From the NCBI GenBank assembly GCA_946611525.1, contig CAMODS010000013.1, positions 1 through 13,817 of the forward strand: a DNA stretch of 13,817 nucleotides, in the 5' to 3' direction. The notes beneath the pieces were generated by a model. That model searched no databases and was not told where the DNA came from. It saw nothing but the letters and a program-made list of their open reading frames with translations. Below, piece after piece: positions 1 to 6,318 of this stretch (positions are counted from its first letter, which is position 1; the number at the start of each line of letters is the position of its first letter). Position numbers and translations under genes: made by a program. This stretch comes from an uncultured Lachnospiraceae bacterium. Lineage in GTDB: Bacteria; Bacillota; Clostridia; Lachnospirales; Lachnospiraceae.

Positions 1-294
1 GAAATCGTCCATGAGCATGGCCAGACGGATCCTTTCCTGGGCATTTATGGTAACTGCCGGTGTATATCCGTCGGGAATGTAATCTTCATCAAAAAGATGG
101 TAGCCAGGTAACCCAAAAACATCAACGAGCAATGCCCTGTGTTCTTTGTTGGGTTCCTGGCTACCATTTTCAAATCGGCTTATTGAATAGTGGGAAATCC
201 CCGCGAGACTGGCCAGCGCCGTTTGTGTTAGACCATACTCGAGTCTTAGCTTTTTAAGACTGGAAGGAAAGCTGCTTTGCTTTACGGTCTTCAT
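1..294 (-). CDS. XRE-family HTH transcriptional regulator, C-terminus cut by window edge
   Basis: Reading the minus strand from an ATG at 294 gives 98 uninterrupted codons that run off the window start, so the gene is partial. Residues about 13-62 form an HTH_3 (Cro/CI-type) DNA-binding domain: LKKLRLEYGLTQTALASLAG, then ISHYSISRFENGSQEPNK. The pattern LR...GLTQ..LA..AGIS...IS..E.G...P is diagnostic. After the HTH comes an acidic stretch (FDEDYIPDGY) and the start of another helix. The start lies 14 bp after the hpf stop codon. An AGGATAGG-like ribosome binding site overlaps that stop, so the two genes are probably co-transcribed and translationally close. The target and ligand are unknown, because the C-terminal part that might show an effector or peptidase domain is outside the window. 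It could be a repressor acting on the hpf operon, but nothing in the sequence shows that. Confidence 0.85.
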   Translation of the reverse strand, partial: MKTVKQSSFPSSLKKLRLEYGLTQTALASLAGISHYSISRFENGSQEPNKEHRALLVDVFGLPGYHLFDEDYIPDGYTPAVTINAQERIRLAMLMDDF

Positions 295-308
295 GGCCTT
301 GGCCTATC

Positions 309-839
309 CTAAAACTCAGGCTCGATCAATCCGTATGTATTTCCTCTTCTCTTGTAAACTACGTTAACTTCATCTGTTTCAGCGTTGCGGAACATAAAGA
401 AGTTGTGCCCCAAAAGCTCCATCTGTACGCATGCATCCTCGGGATACATGGGCTTCACGCCAAAACGTTTTGTTCTAATGATGGATACTTCATCGTCCTC
501 ATCGGATGCGCTGCCGATGTATTCTTCGGTAAAGAACTCTCCGGGCTCCTGTTGCTTTGTGATAAGCTTGTTGCGGTACTTTTTCATCTGATTGGCAATG
601 ACCTCTTCCACCAGGTCGATGGAAACGTACATATCATTGCTTACCTGCTCGGAGCGGATGATGTTGCCCTTTACGGGAATGGTGACCTCGATCTTTTGTC
701 TGTCCTTCTCTACAGACAGTGTCACATTTGCCTGAGTGTCCTCGGTGAAGAACTTGTCAAGCTTGGAAAGCTTGTCCTCAACAGCACTCTTAAGTCCATC
801 TGTCAGCTCAATGTTTCTTCCGGTTATGTTTATTTTCAT
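309..839 (-). CDS. hpf: Ribosome hibernation promoting factor, long form (HPF/YfiA family)
   Basis: The 176-aa protein binds the 30S decoding centre and dimerises 70S ribosomes into inactive 100S particles in stationary phase or stress (known for long HPF). Residues 1-94 are the S30AE domain (starts MKINITGRNIELTDGLK, beta-alpha-beta-beta-beta-alpha pattern). Residues 95-117 are a variable acidic linker. Residues 118-176 are the C-terminal dimerisation domain (IIRTKRFGVKPMYPEDACVQ, then MELLGHNFFMFRNAETDEVN and VVYKRRGNTYGLIEPEF), which is typical of Firmicutes. I chose the start at 839 over the in-frame ATG at 869, because a GGGGGGA ribosome binding site precedes 839 by about 6 nt and the S30AE domain begins exactly there. 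An extended -10 promoter lies upstream on the same strand. An XRE regulator gene follows 14 bp downstream. Confidence 0.96.
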   Translation of the reverse strand: MKINITGRNIELTDGLKSAVEDKLSKLDKFFTEDTQANVTLSVEKDRQKIEVTIPVKGNIIRSEQVSNDMYVSIDLVEEVIANQMKKYRNKLITKQQEPGEFFTEEYIGSASDEDDEVSIIRTKRFGVKPMYPEDACVQMELLGHNFFMFRNAETDEVNVVYKRRGNTYGLIEPEF

Positions 840-892
840 ATAGCATCCCCCCAATCGTGTATTCTTCATCGGAAGTGTTTGATAATACTGTA

Positions 893-920
893 ATTATAAC
901 ATATATAAGCTTTACAACAA
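893..920 (-). promoter_or_regulatory. Putative sigma-A promoter for hpf-XRE
   Basis: On the minus strand a TTGTTG -35-like box (915-920) is followed after 16 bp by TATAAT (893-898) preceded by TGT, an extended -10. The predicted start is about 45 bp upstream of the hpf ATG at 839. The -35 is only half consensus; the -10 is perfect. Confidence 0.6.
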
Positions 921-964
921 GTTATTTTTTTGCTATTTAGCTACTATAATTTTACACGTGGTTA

Positions 965-973
965 TGCTATAAT
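965..973 (+). promoter_or_regulatory. Putative extended -10 promoter for murA
   Basis: TGCTATAAT (965-973) is a perfect TGN-TATAAT extended -10 on the plus strand. There is no good -35 at 16-18 bp. A second TATAAT lies at 945-950, also without a clear -35. The transcript would have about an 85-nt leader before the murA ATG at 1068. Confidence 0.5.
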
Positions 974-983
974 ATTTTCGGTT

Positions 984-1044
984 TTTTGTAATGCAGCCTG
1001 CCGTTTGTACCCTATGGGGATGCGATAAAGAGGTTGTTACAAAA
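984..1044 (+). other. Inverted repeat in the murA leader
   Basis: TTTTGTAA (984-991) is perfectly complementary to TTACAAAA (1037-1044) across 45 nt. Inside are a small CCC-TAT-GGG hairpin (around 1011-1019) and a GCA/TGC pairing (993-995 with 1021-1023). The right arm abuts the purine-rich stretch GAGGATTGGAG that serves as the murA ribosome binding region. The stem is AT-rich and may be chance. Confidence 0.25.
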
Positions 1045-1067
1045 GAGGATTGGAGACTATTACAGCG

Positions 1068-2366
1068 ATGAATCAGTTTGTGATAAAGGGTGGCACATCA
1101 CTTGAGGGTTCGGTGGATATAGGCGGCGCCAAAAATGCCGCGCTCGGACTCGTTGCAGCCGCCATCATGACAGATGATGATGTTATATTGGAAAATCTTC
1201 CCGATGTCAATGATATCAACGTTATGCTGGATGCCATAGAGGGTATAGGTGCCGGGGTTGAGCGCATCGACCGCCACACAGCCCGCATCAACGGCGCCAC
1301 CATCGGCTCGTATAGTGTAGACTACGATTACATCAAAAAGATCCGCGCATCCTACTATCTATTAGGAGCGCTTTTAGGGAAATATAAAAAGGCGGAGGTG
1401 GCCCTTCCCGGAGGTTGCGCCATCGGAGCCAGACCCATCGACCTTCACCTCAAGGGCTTTAGAGCTCTGGGAGCTACGGTAGATACCAGGTACGGACTGG
1501 TAAGTGCCGAGGCAGACAGACTCACCGGCGGACACATTTACATGGACAAGGTCTCGGTGGGAGCCACCATCAATATCCTTATGACGGCAGCCTTGGCAGA
1601 GGGCAAGACCATCATAGAAAATGCAGCCAAGGAACCTCACGTGGTTGATGTGGCGAACTTCCTAAACAGTATGGGAGCGAATATCCGTGGCGCAGGTACC
1701 GACGTTATCCGTATCGTAGGTGTGGAGCGTCTCCACGGCACCGAGTATTCGGTTATCCCTGACCAGATAGAGGCGGGCACCTTTATGTGTGCGGCAGCAG
1801 CCACACACGGTGATGTGACAGTCAAAAACATTATTCCCAAGCATATGGAGGCTATCTCCGCAAAGCTTTTAGAGGTGGGCTGCCGTATAGCAGAGTATGA
1901 TGATGCCATCAGGGTAAAGGCATCGGGATGTGATTTTACGCACACCCAGGTTACGACACTTCCCTATCCGGGATTTCCCACGGATATGCAGCCTCAGATG
2001 ACAGTTGTTTTGGGGCTGGCATCGGGTACATCCACCGTGACGGAGAGTATCTTTGAAAACAGGTTCAAATATGTGGACGAGCTCAGACGCATGGGCGGTC
2101 AGATCCAGGTGGAGAGCAACATCGCCATCATCACCGGAGTGGATTGCTACACCGGAGCCAGAGTTGCGGCTCCCGATCTTCGTGCCGGAGCAGCTCTTGT
2201 GGTTGCCGGACTTGCGGCACCGGAGGGGATCACCATAGTAGACGATATACATTACATCCTGCGTGGCTACGAGACTTTTGATGCAAAGCTTCGCGGACTG
2301 GGAGCAGATATCCGCATGGCGGAGACAGAGAGGGACATCCGGAAGTTTGTACTTCAGGTTTCATGA
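1068..2366 (+). CDS. murA: UDP-N-acetylglucosamine 1-carboxyvinyltransferase (MurA)
   Basis: This enzyme transfers enolpyruvate from PEP to UDP-GlcNAc, the first committed step of peptidoglycan synthesis, in the cytoplasm. The 432-aa length is normal for MurA/EPSP-synthase-fold enzymes. Visible hallmarks are K22-N23 in GGAKNAALG; the active-site loop LPGGCAIGARPIDLHLKG with catalytic Cys117, the fosfomycin target residue; GFPTDMQPQMTVVLGLASGT with the conserved Asp; the NRFKYVDELRRMGG segment; and DLRAGAALVVAGLAAPE near the end. Because Cys is present rather than Asp, the enzyme is expected to be fosfomycin-sensitive. I chose the start at ATG 1068 because family members begin right before the (M)xxxVIKGG strand. 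A TTG at 1050 would add six residues, but its only Shine-Dalgarno-like sequence lies directly against it. GGAG at 1052-1055 lies 12 nt before 1068. Clostridia often carry two murA paralogs, and which one this is cannot be told here. Confidence 0.96.
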   Translation: MNQFVIKGGTSLEGSVDIGGAKNAALGLVAAAIMTDDDVILENLPDVNDINVMLDAIEGIGAGVERIDRHTARINGATIGSYSVDYDYIKKIRASYYLLGALLGKYKKAEVALPGGCAIGARPIDLHLKGFRALGATVDTRYGLVSAEADRLTGGHIYMDKVSVGATINILMTAALAEGKTIIENAAKEPHVVDVANFLNSMGANIRGAGTDVIRIVGVERLHGTEYSVIPDQIEAGTFMCAAAATHGDVTVKNIIPKHMEAISAKLLEVGCRIAEYDDAIRVKASGCDFTHTQVTTLPYPGFPTDMQPQMTVVLGLASGTSTVTESIFENRFKYVDELRRMGGQIQVESNIAIITGVDCYTGARVAAPDLRAGAALVVAGLAAPEGITIVDDIHYILRGYETFDAKLRGLGADIRMAETERDIRKFVLQVS

Positions 2367-2392
2367 TATCATGAGGCGCCCATGTGGGTGCC
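2361..2392 (+). other. Palindrome and hairpin at the murA 3' end
   Basis: TCATGATATCATGA (2361-2374) is a perfect 14-bp palindrome containing the murA stop codon (TGA 2364-2366). It is followed at once by a 7-bp stem with one G-U pair, GGCGCCC (2375-2381) and GGGTGCC (2386-2392), around the loop ATGT. No T-run follows, so this is not a standard intrinsic terminator. It could be an attenuator, an mRNA 3'-end stabiliser or a protein site. Confidence 0.4.
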
Positions 2393-2420
2393 GGGCATCA
2401 GTTTGTTAGGGGTTTATGTT

Positions 2421-4820
2421 ATGAAAAAAAGATTTGTTTCCTTTTCAGGGATATTAATGGCGGCAGTGCTTTTGGTTTCGGCACTTCCGCTTTCTTATGT
2501 TAATGCGGCATTTTCTGATGGCGGACGTGTGAGCGTGTCAGAGGATAAAAAGGGCGCCACAAAGAAAAAGACAACCAAGAAAAAAACCACAAAGAAAAAG
2601 ACGGTTGTCAAGGGACCTGCGAAGATCACGTTTGCGGAAAAGAAGATCACCACCACAAAAAAGGATGGGCTGGATATCGACAACACCGGTACCATAGCTA
2701 CGGTCAACATCAAAAAAGCCGGTACCTATTATCTTACCGGATCGGGTACCTCTGACAGAGTCATTGTAAACAAGGCCAACAAAAAGCTTGGAAAGGTTAC
2801 TTTGGTTTTGGACAGTTTATCCATCAGCAATCAGACCCTGTCCGATGACAACCCTATTATCTACATAGGTAAAAATACCAGGGGTGTGGAGATAAAGCTT
2901 ACCGGGTCCAGCACACTTACCGGTCCCGGAGGTTATGTCACATCTCCGGCCAAGGCTATCATCTATGATGCCGGCACAGGTTATGTGCGTTTTTCCATGG
3001 TTAACGGAGCCGAGTCCCCGTCCCTTACACTTTCCGACGGTATGGGGAACGATGTCAGTTTTGGCACAAAGACTCCTTCGGCAGGCATCTATGCTGCAGG
3101 CAAGATCGTAGTGAACAACGGATCCATGACCATTACATCAAACGGAGCAGGTATGCAGGCCAAAAAGACGGGAGTTGCCATCAAGGGCGGCGAAGTCTCG
3201 GTCACATCCAACCTTGACAGAGGTATAGTATCGGATCAGGGCAATATCAACGTCTCCGGAGGGGATGTAAAGATTACAAAGACTGCATCTGATGGCTTTT
3301 TTACTCCTAAGGGTGCTTCAAAGATAGGGGGAGGAGCCGTCACCATGACATCCATAGGCGGAGACGGCATCCAGGGTGAAAACGTACAGATAAGCGGCGG
3401 CACCACAGCCATCACCACATCCTATGAGTACGGTGCAACGGACTTTTATGATGAGGGCATGGGAGCCGCACTTCACAACACCCGTTCTTCTTCCACCAAC
3501 AACAAGATCACCACCATCACAGAGTACATCAATTATTATACGGAGAGCCACGCCGGTATTTTGGCCGGGACTGAGGGGTGCTCCTACTCGGTGAAGGGTG
3601 GCGCATCCGGTACACAGAGTGCTTCGGGCGGTGTGAGTATCACCGGAGGCAGACTTACCATAGATACTCTGGCATCGGGCACCAAGGCCAACAACCTTAC
3701 AGCTGCCACCTTTGTTCCCGCGGAGCAGGGTCTCTATATCATCGGAGCGCCTTCGGATGCCATCAAGTCCTACAATGATGTCTCCATTACAGGCGGAGTC
3801 CACAATCTGTCGGCGGGAGATACAGGCATCTGTGCAGAGGGCACCATGAGCATTTCAAAGGATACGGATATTACCATTGCCCAGGCCTTTAACGGACTGA
3901 AGGGTCCCTCCATCAACATCGGTACCGCCAACATGGTAAATGATACCACTCAGGTAAAGATGTATACCGGCGGAAGCGGTATAGAGGGGTATTCCGTCAG
4001 CAAGAATTATATTTATGAGGACACGAGTCTTAAGAAATTTAAAAAGACCTCAGTCACCAATAACAATAATAAGATCACTATCTACAGCGGATATGTCAAT
4101 GCCTTTATTGACAATGACAAGTCTATCACAGGAAAGGGTGCCGGCAATTTAGAGGGCAACAATTCCGCCTCTACTGCAAAGTCCGGCGGTTCGGTAAGCT
4201 TCAATCCGGAGGGCAATGGCATAAACTGTGCAGGCGATCTGGATATACAGGGCGGATCCACGGTTATCTACGGATCCGGATCCGGCAAGAGCTCACCTAT
4301 TAACTATACAGGAAAGTTCAAGCTGGGAAGCGGAGCCACCGTCCTTGCCATGGGGTATGTTAGCGGAGGAAAGACCACTCCCACCAGTGCATCACAGGCA
4401 TTTATATCCGGTGATATACCGGCGCCTGCTACCGGTACCGGCACCGGCACCTCCACTTCTACCACCGGTGGTACTGCTTCAAACAAGCTGACCCATACTT
4501 TAAAGTCCGGGGATATCATAGGGGTTCTTTCTACAAACGGGAATACCGTGATAGGCATAAAGGTGCCAAAGGACGTGACGTATATTTTCTATACGTCTCC
4601 AAAGATGAAGGCTTTAAACTATGAGATACATAAAGGGGGAGATGTGAGTGGAGCCATCAATACCTACAACTACGATGGCAGGTATCAGGTCTATACCCAT
4701 AAAGCAACTACCGGCACGGGGACGAGTACGGGCACCGGCACCGGTACAGGAACTGGAACCGGTACCACCACACCTACCGGGCCGGTACCTTTGGTAACGC
4801 TTCGTGGTCAGACGAAATAG
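2421..4820 (+). CDS. Secreted carbohydrate-binding domain protein (Cthe_2159/DUF4353-like beta-helix)
   Basis: The 799-aa exported protein has a signal peptide at residues 1-29 (KKR start, hydrophobic core, cut near YVNA|AF). A Lys/Thr-rich stretch follows at 43-65 (KKKTT repeated). Residues about 85-660 are rich in short beta strands with recurring Gly turns (for example GTYYLTGSG, KVTLVLDSLSIS, GGDGIQGENVQISGG, GVSITGGRLTI, DVSITGG). This matches the parallel beta-helix Cthe_2159 family, whose founding member from Clostridium thermocellum binds cellulose and acidic polysaccharide with calcium. Two Thr-Gly linkers (671-677 and 764-783) flank a 75-aa module. There is no LPXTG motif, SLH domain or C-terminal membrane segment, so the protein is released or held by charge. 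An in-frame ATG at 2382 lacks a ribosome binding site, while AGGGG at 2408-2412 fits ATG 2421. The gene sits 54 bp after murA without an obvious promoter and ends at a strong terminator. The ligand is inferred, not seen. Confidence 0.82.
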   Translation: MKKRFVSFSGILMAAVLLVSALPLSYVNAAFSDGGRVSVSEDKKGATKKKTTKKKTTKKKTVVKGPAKITFAEKKITTTKKDGLDIDNTGTIATVNIKKAGTYYLTGSGTSDRVIVNKANKKLGKVTLVLDSLSISNQTLSDDNPIIYIGKNTRGVEIKLTGSSTLTGPGGYVTSPAKAIIYDAGTGYVRFSMVNGAESPSLTLSDGMGNDVSFGTKTPSAGIYAAGKIVVNNGSMTITSNGAGMQAKKTGVAIKGGEVSVTSNLDRGIVSDQGNINVSGGDVKITKTASDGFFTPKGASKIGGGAVTMTSIGGDGIQGENVQISGGTTAITTSYEYGATDFYDEGMGAALHNTRSSSTNNKITTITEYINYYTESHAGILAGTEGCSYSVKGGASGTQSASGGVSITGGRLTIDTLASGTKANNLTAATFVPAEQGLYIIGAPSDAIKSYNDVSITGGVHNLSAGDTGICAEGTMSISKDTDITIAQAFNGLKGPSINIGTANMVNDTTQVKMYTGGSGIEGYSVSKNYIYEDTSLKKFKKTSVTNNNNKITIYSGYVNAFIDNDKSITGKGAGNLEGNNSASTAKSGGSVSFNPEGNGINCAGDLDIQGGSTVIYGSGSGKSSPINYTGKFKLGSGATVLAMGYVSGGKTTPTSASQAFISGDIPAPATGTGTGTSTSTTGGTASNKLTHTLKSGDIIGVLSTNGNTVIGIKVPKDVTYIFYTSPKMKALNYEIHKGGDVSGAINTYNYDGRYQVYTHKATTGTGTSTGTGTGTGTGTGTTTPTGPVPLVTLRGQTK
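2562..2606 (+). repeat. 15-bp in-frame tandem repeat coding KKKTT-type units
   Basis: Three near-identical 15-bp units (2562-2576, 2577-2591, 2592-2606) encode KKKTT, KKKTT and KKKTV just after the signal peptide of the carbohydrate-binding protein. The middle unit contains a seven-A run, prone to slippage. The basic stretch could bind anionic wall polymers or pectin-like ligands; this is inference. Confidence 0.7.
4431..4451 (+). repeat. ACCGGN hexamer repeat coding first Thr-Gly linker
   Basis: In-frame hexamers of the form ACCGGT/ACCGGC encode TGTGTGT at residues 671-677 of the carbohydrate-binding protein, followed by a Ser/Thr-rich tail. The tract joins the beta-helix to the C-terminal module. 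Confidence 0.65.
4710..4769 (+). repeat. ACNGGN hexamer repeat coding second Thr-Gly linker
   Basis: Ten in-frame 6-bp units, nearly all of the form ACNGGN (one is ACGAGT, coding Thr-Ser), encode an alternating Thr-Gly run at residues 764-783. It ends 16 residues before the C-terminus. Third positions vary among the units, so the tract has diverged rather than expanded recently. Confidence 0.7.
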
Positions 4821-4834
4821 ATGTACATATTAAG

Positions 4835-4861
4835 AAAGACCTGCTGAGTCAGCAGGTCTTT
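4835..4861. terminator. Bidirectional rho-independent terminator
   Basis: AAAGACCTGCTGA (4835-4847) and TCAGCAGGTCTTT (4849-4861) are perfectly complementary around a single G. The structure lies between the convergent carbohydrate-binding protein gene and the HD-GYP gene, with T-rich exits on both strands (TCTTTT on plus, TCTTTCTT on minus). It probably ends transcription from both sides. Confidence 0.9.
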
Positions 4862-4867
4862 TAATAG

Positions 4868-6016
4868 CTATAGAATAGATGTGATGTGAATTTCGCTCTG
4901 TCTGGAGAGATCAAGCATACTTCCGTCTGCCAGCTCCACTATGGGCTTTGATAAAAATGACTGGTTGATGTATACCACACGTCCTCTGGAGCCGTTTGAT
5001 AAAACTACCAGGCTGTTCTGGTGAGCCATGGCGATGTGCTCCAAAAAGGTAAGGATGAACCTGGTGCGGTACTTTGACAGGCCGTCGCGCTCAAAAGCCG
5101 CGATAACCTGGAAAGGGCACATGGCAGTGCGATAGCTGCGGACTGCAGTCATGGCATCATATACATCTGCTATGGCTATGATGGCTGCGAAGTCATCTAT
5201 CTCGTCGTCCATGAGATTCCTGGGATATCCGGTGCCGTCACTGCGTTCGTGATGCTGCGAAGCGGCGTTTAGATACCTGGGATCGATATTGGGGACTTCT
5301 TTTAGTATCTTTCGTCCATCCAGAGCGTGATTTTTGATGGTGGCAAACTCTTCATCCGTAAGCTTCCCGGCTTTGTTTAAAATCTCGGGAGGCACCTGGG
5401 ACTTGCCCAGGTCATGGAGGAGACCCGCTATGGTCAGATCATCCAGATCCTGTTTGTTCATCTTTAGCCACTTTCCTATGGCCCTTGATACCAGAGCTAC
5501 ATTGATGGAGTGGGCATATACCGTATCATCACTGCCTCCCATGGTCTGTAATATGGAAAGGATATCCAAAGAAGTCTTGTGGTGATAAAGGGGAGAAAAC
5601 TTGTCCAAGATATGTTCCCGGTCAAAGTTTAGTCCCTTAAATTCTAAAATGTCTATGAATATATCCTCAAGCTCGTTTAATGCTATGGAGTAGTTTACCT
5701 GAAACTCCTGATACTCCGGAGCAGCCTTGAGTCTGTTACTGTATGACAGAGTCTCATTGATGGTGCTCTTTTGAGGAGTGGGAGGGGCCGGCTCTGCTAC
5801 GGGCTCCGCTATCTCAGGTGGCTCGGGGATATCCAGTGAAGGAGCGACTTCCTCCTCCTCTACACAAACGGTATCGATACGATAAAAAGAAAGCCTGGCA
5901 ATGAGGGGTGAGGTAAGAGACGTGCCGGCCTTTGCAATGACCTGTCCACGCTTTGTAACGATATCCTCAGCCACGATCATAGCCGGACGTAATTCTGAAA
6001 CTTCTAATGAAAGCAT
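4868..6016 (-). CDS. HD-GYP domain protein, probable cyclic di-GMP phosphodiesterase
   Basis: The 382-aa cytoplasmic protein has no membrane segment. Residues 1-52 form an N-terminal domain (LRPAMIVAEDIVTKRGQVIA) common in front of Clostridial HD-GYP proteins. Residues 53-85 are a Pro/Glu-rich linker. The HD-GYP domain covers about 160-330 with its metal and catalytic signatures intact: H169, HDLGK (201-205), H230, HHERSDGTGYP (255-265) and IADVYDAMTAVRSYR (282-296). A C-terminal beta-rich segment (336-382, VLSNGSRGRVVYINQ) is also usual in this subgroup. Family members hydrolyse c-di-GMP to pGpG or GMP. The complete motif set supports activity, but no receiver or sensor domain reveals the input signal. 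GGGAG lies 7 nt before the ATG at 6016, and a near-consensus promoter lies upstream. The gene is monocistronic and divergent from metK. Confidence 0.9.
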   Translation of the reverse strand: MLSLEVSELRPAMIVAEDIVTKRGQVIAKAGTSLTSPLIARLSFYRIDTVCVEEEEVAPSLDIPEPPEIAEPVAEPAPPTPQKSTINETLSYSNRLKAAPEYQEFQVNYSIALNELEDIFIDILEFKGLNFDREHILDKFSPLYHHKTSLDILSILQTMGGSDDTVYAHSINVALVSRAIGKWLKMNKQDLDDLTIAGLLHDLGKSQVPPEILNKAGKLTDEEFATIKNHALDGRKILKEVPNIDPRYLNAASQHHERSDGTGYPRNLMDDEIDDFAAIIAIADVYDAMTAVRSYRTAMCPFQVIAAFERDGLSKYRTRFILTFLEHIAMAHQNSLVVLSNGSRGRVVYINQSFLSKPIVELADGSMLDLSRQSEIHITSIL

Positions 6017-6053
6017 GTAAAGACTCCCTATAAAATGCTACATATCTACAACA

Positions 6054-6082
6054 ATTATATGAAAAAAACTGAATTATTGCAA
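6054..6082 (-). promoter_or_regulatory. Sigma-A promoter for the HD-GYP gene
   Basis: On the minus strand TTGCAA (6077-6082), a 17-bp spacer and TATAAT (6054-6059) form a near-consensus promoter. Predicted transcription starts about 30 bp upstream of the ATG at 6016, leaving a short leader with a GGGAG ribosome binding site. Confidence 0.75.
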
Positions 6083-6146
6083 TATAAAGAAAAACGGTTT
6101 TTTGACTACACTTTCTATTGTTTGTAGAAGTAAGGTACTAAATGCC

Positions 6147-6175
6147 TTGACAAAGCTTCTTTTGCGGTGTAGATT
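6147..6175 (+). promoter_or_regulatory. Sigma-A promoter for metK
   Basis: A perfect TTGACA (6147-6152), a 17-bp spacer and TAGATT (6170-6175) lie on the plus strand. Transcription would start near 6182, giving a leader of about 135-140 nt before the metK ATG at 6319. A weaker alternative is TTGACT (6102-6107) with TAGAAG (6125-6130), also 17 bp apart. Confidence 0.7.
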
Positions 6176-6180
6176 TGTGG

Positions 6181-6318
6181 ATGGTTGTGACCATTTAGCG
6201 GTGCAGCCCGGCATGTCCGGTCAATTAAAACCCGACACGCTAGTGACGCCGCGAATAATCATTGTTTCCAAGTAACATGAGACGGTATGTCTCCACAGAA
6301 AGAAAGGAAAGATTAGTT
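6181..6318 (+). promoter_or_regulatory. Candidate structured 5' leader of metK (unassigned)
   Basis: By hand folding, the leader shows four separable elements. First is ATGGT/ACCAT (6181-6185 with 6190-6194), a hairpin at the transcript start. Second is a closing stem GCGGTG/CGCCGC (6198-6203 with 6247-6252). Third, nested inside it, is an arm with GC, TGTC and GGT (6211-6221) paired to ACC, GACA and GC (6230-6240), with an A-C and a C-C mismatch and an 8-nt loop. Fourth is GAGAC/GTCTC (6279-6283 with 6289-6293). In addition TTTCC (6265-6269) can pair with GGAAA (6306-6310), which overlaps the ribosome binding site AAAGGAAAG. metK is often under SAM riboswitch control in Firmicutes. The long conserved core of the SAM-I class is absent, and I could not match SAM-III (SMK) or SAM-VI by eye. 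Function is inference. Confidence 0.4.

Noticed and set aside
405..893. 162-codon plus-strand open frame opposite hpf
   Set aside because: It is fully antisense to a well-supported hpf gene, has no ribosome binding site and gives a low-complexity unrelated peptide; it is a shadow frame.
2375..2392. Intrinsic terminator after murA
   Set aside because: The hairpin is present but is followed by GGGCATCAG, not a T-run, so it is unlikely to terminate efficiently by the standard mechanism.
6181..6318. SAM-I (S-box) riboswitch upstream of metK
   Set aside because: The conserved S-box core and its long four-helix layout are not present, and there is no terminator hairpin before metK. Kept only as an unassigned leader.
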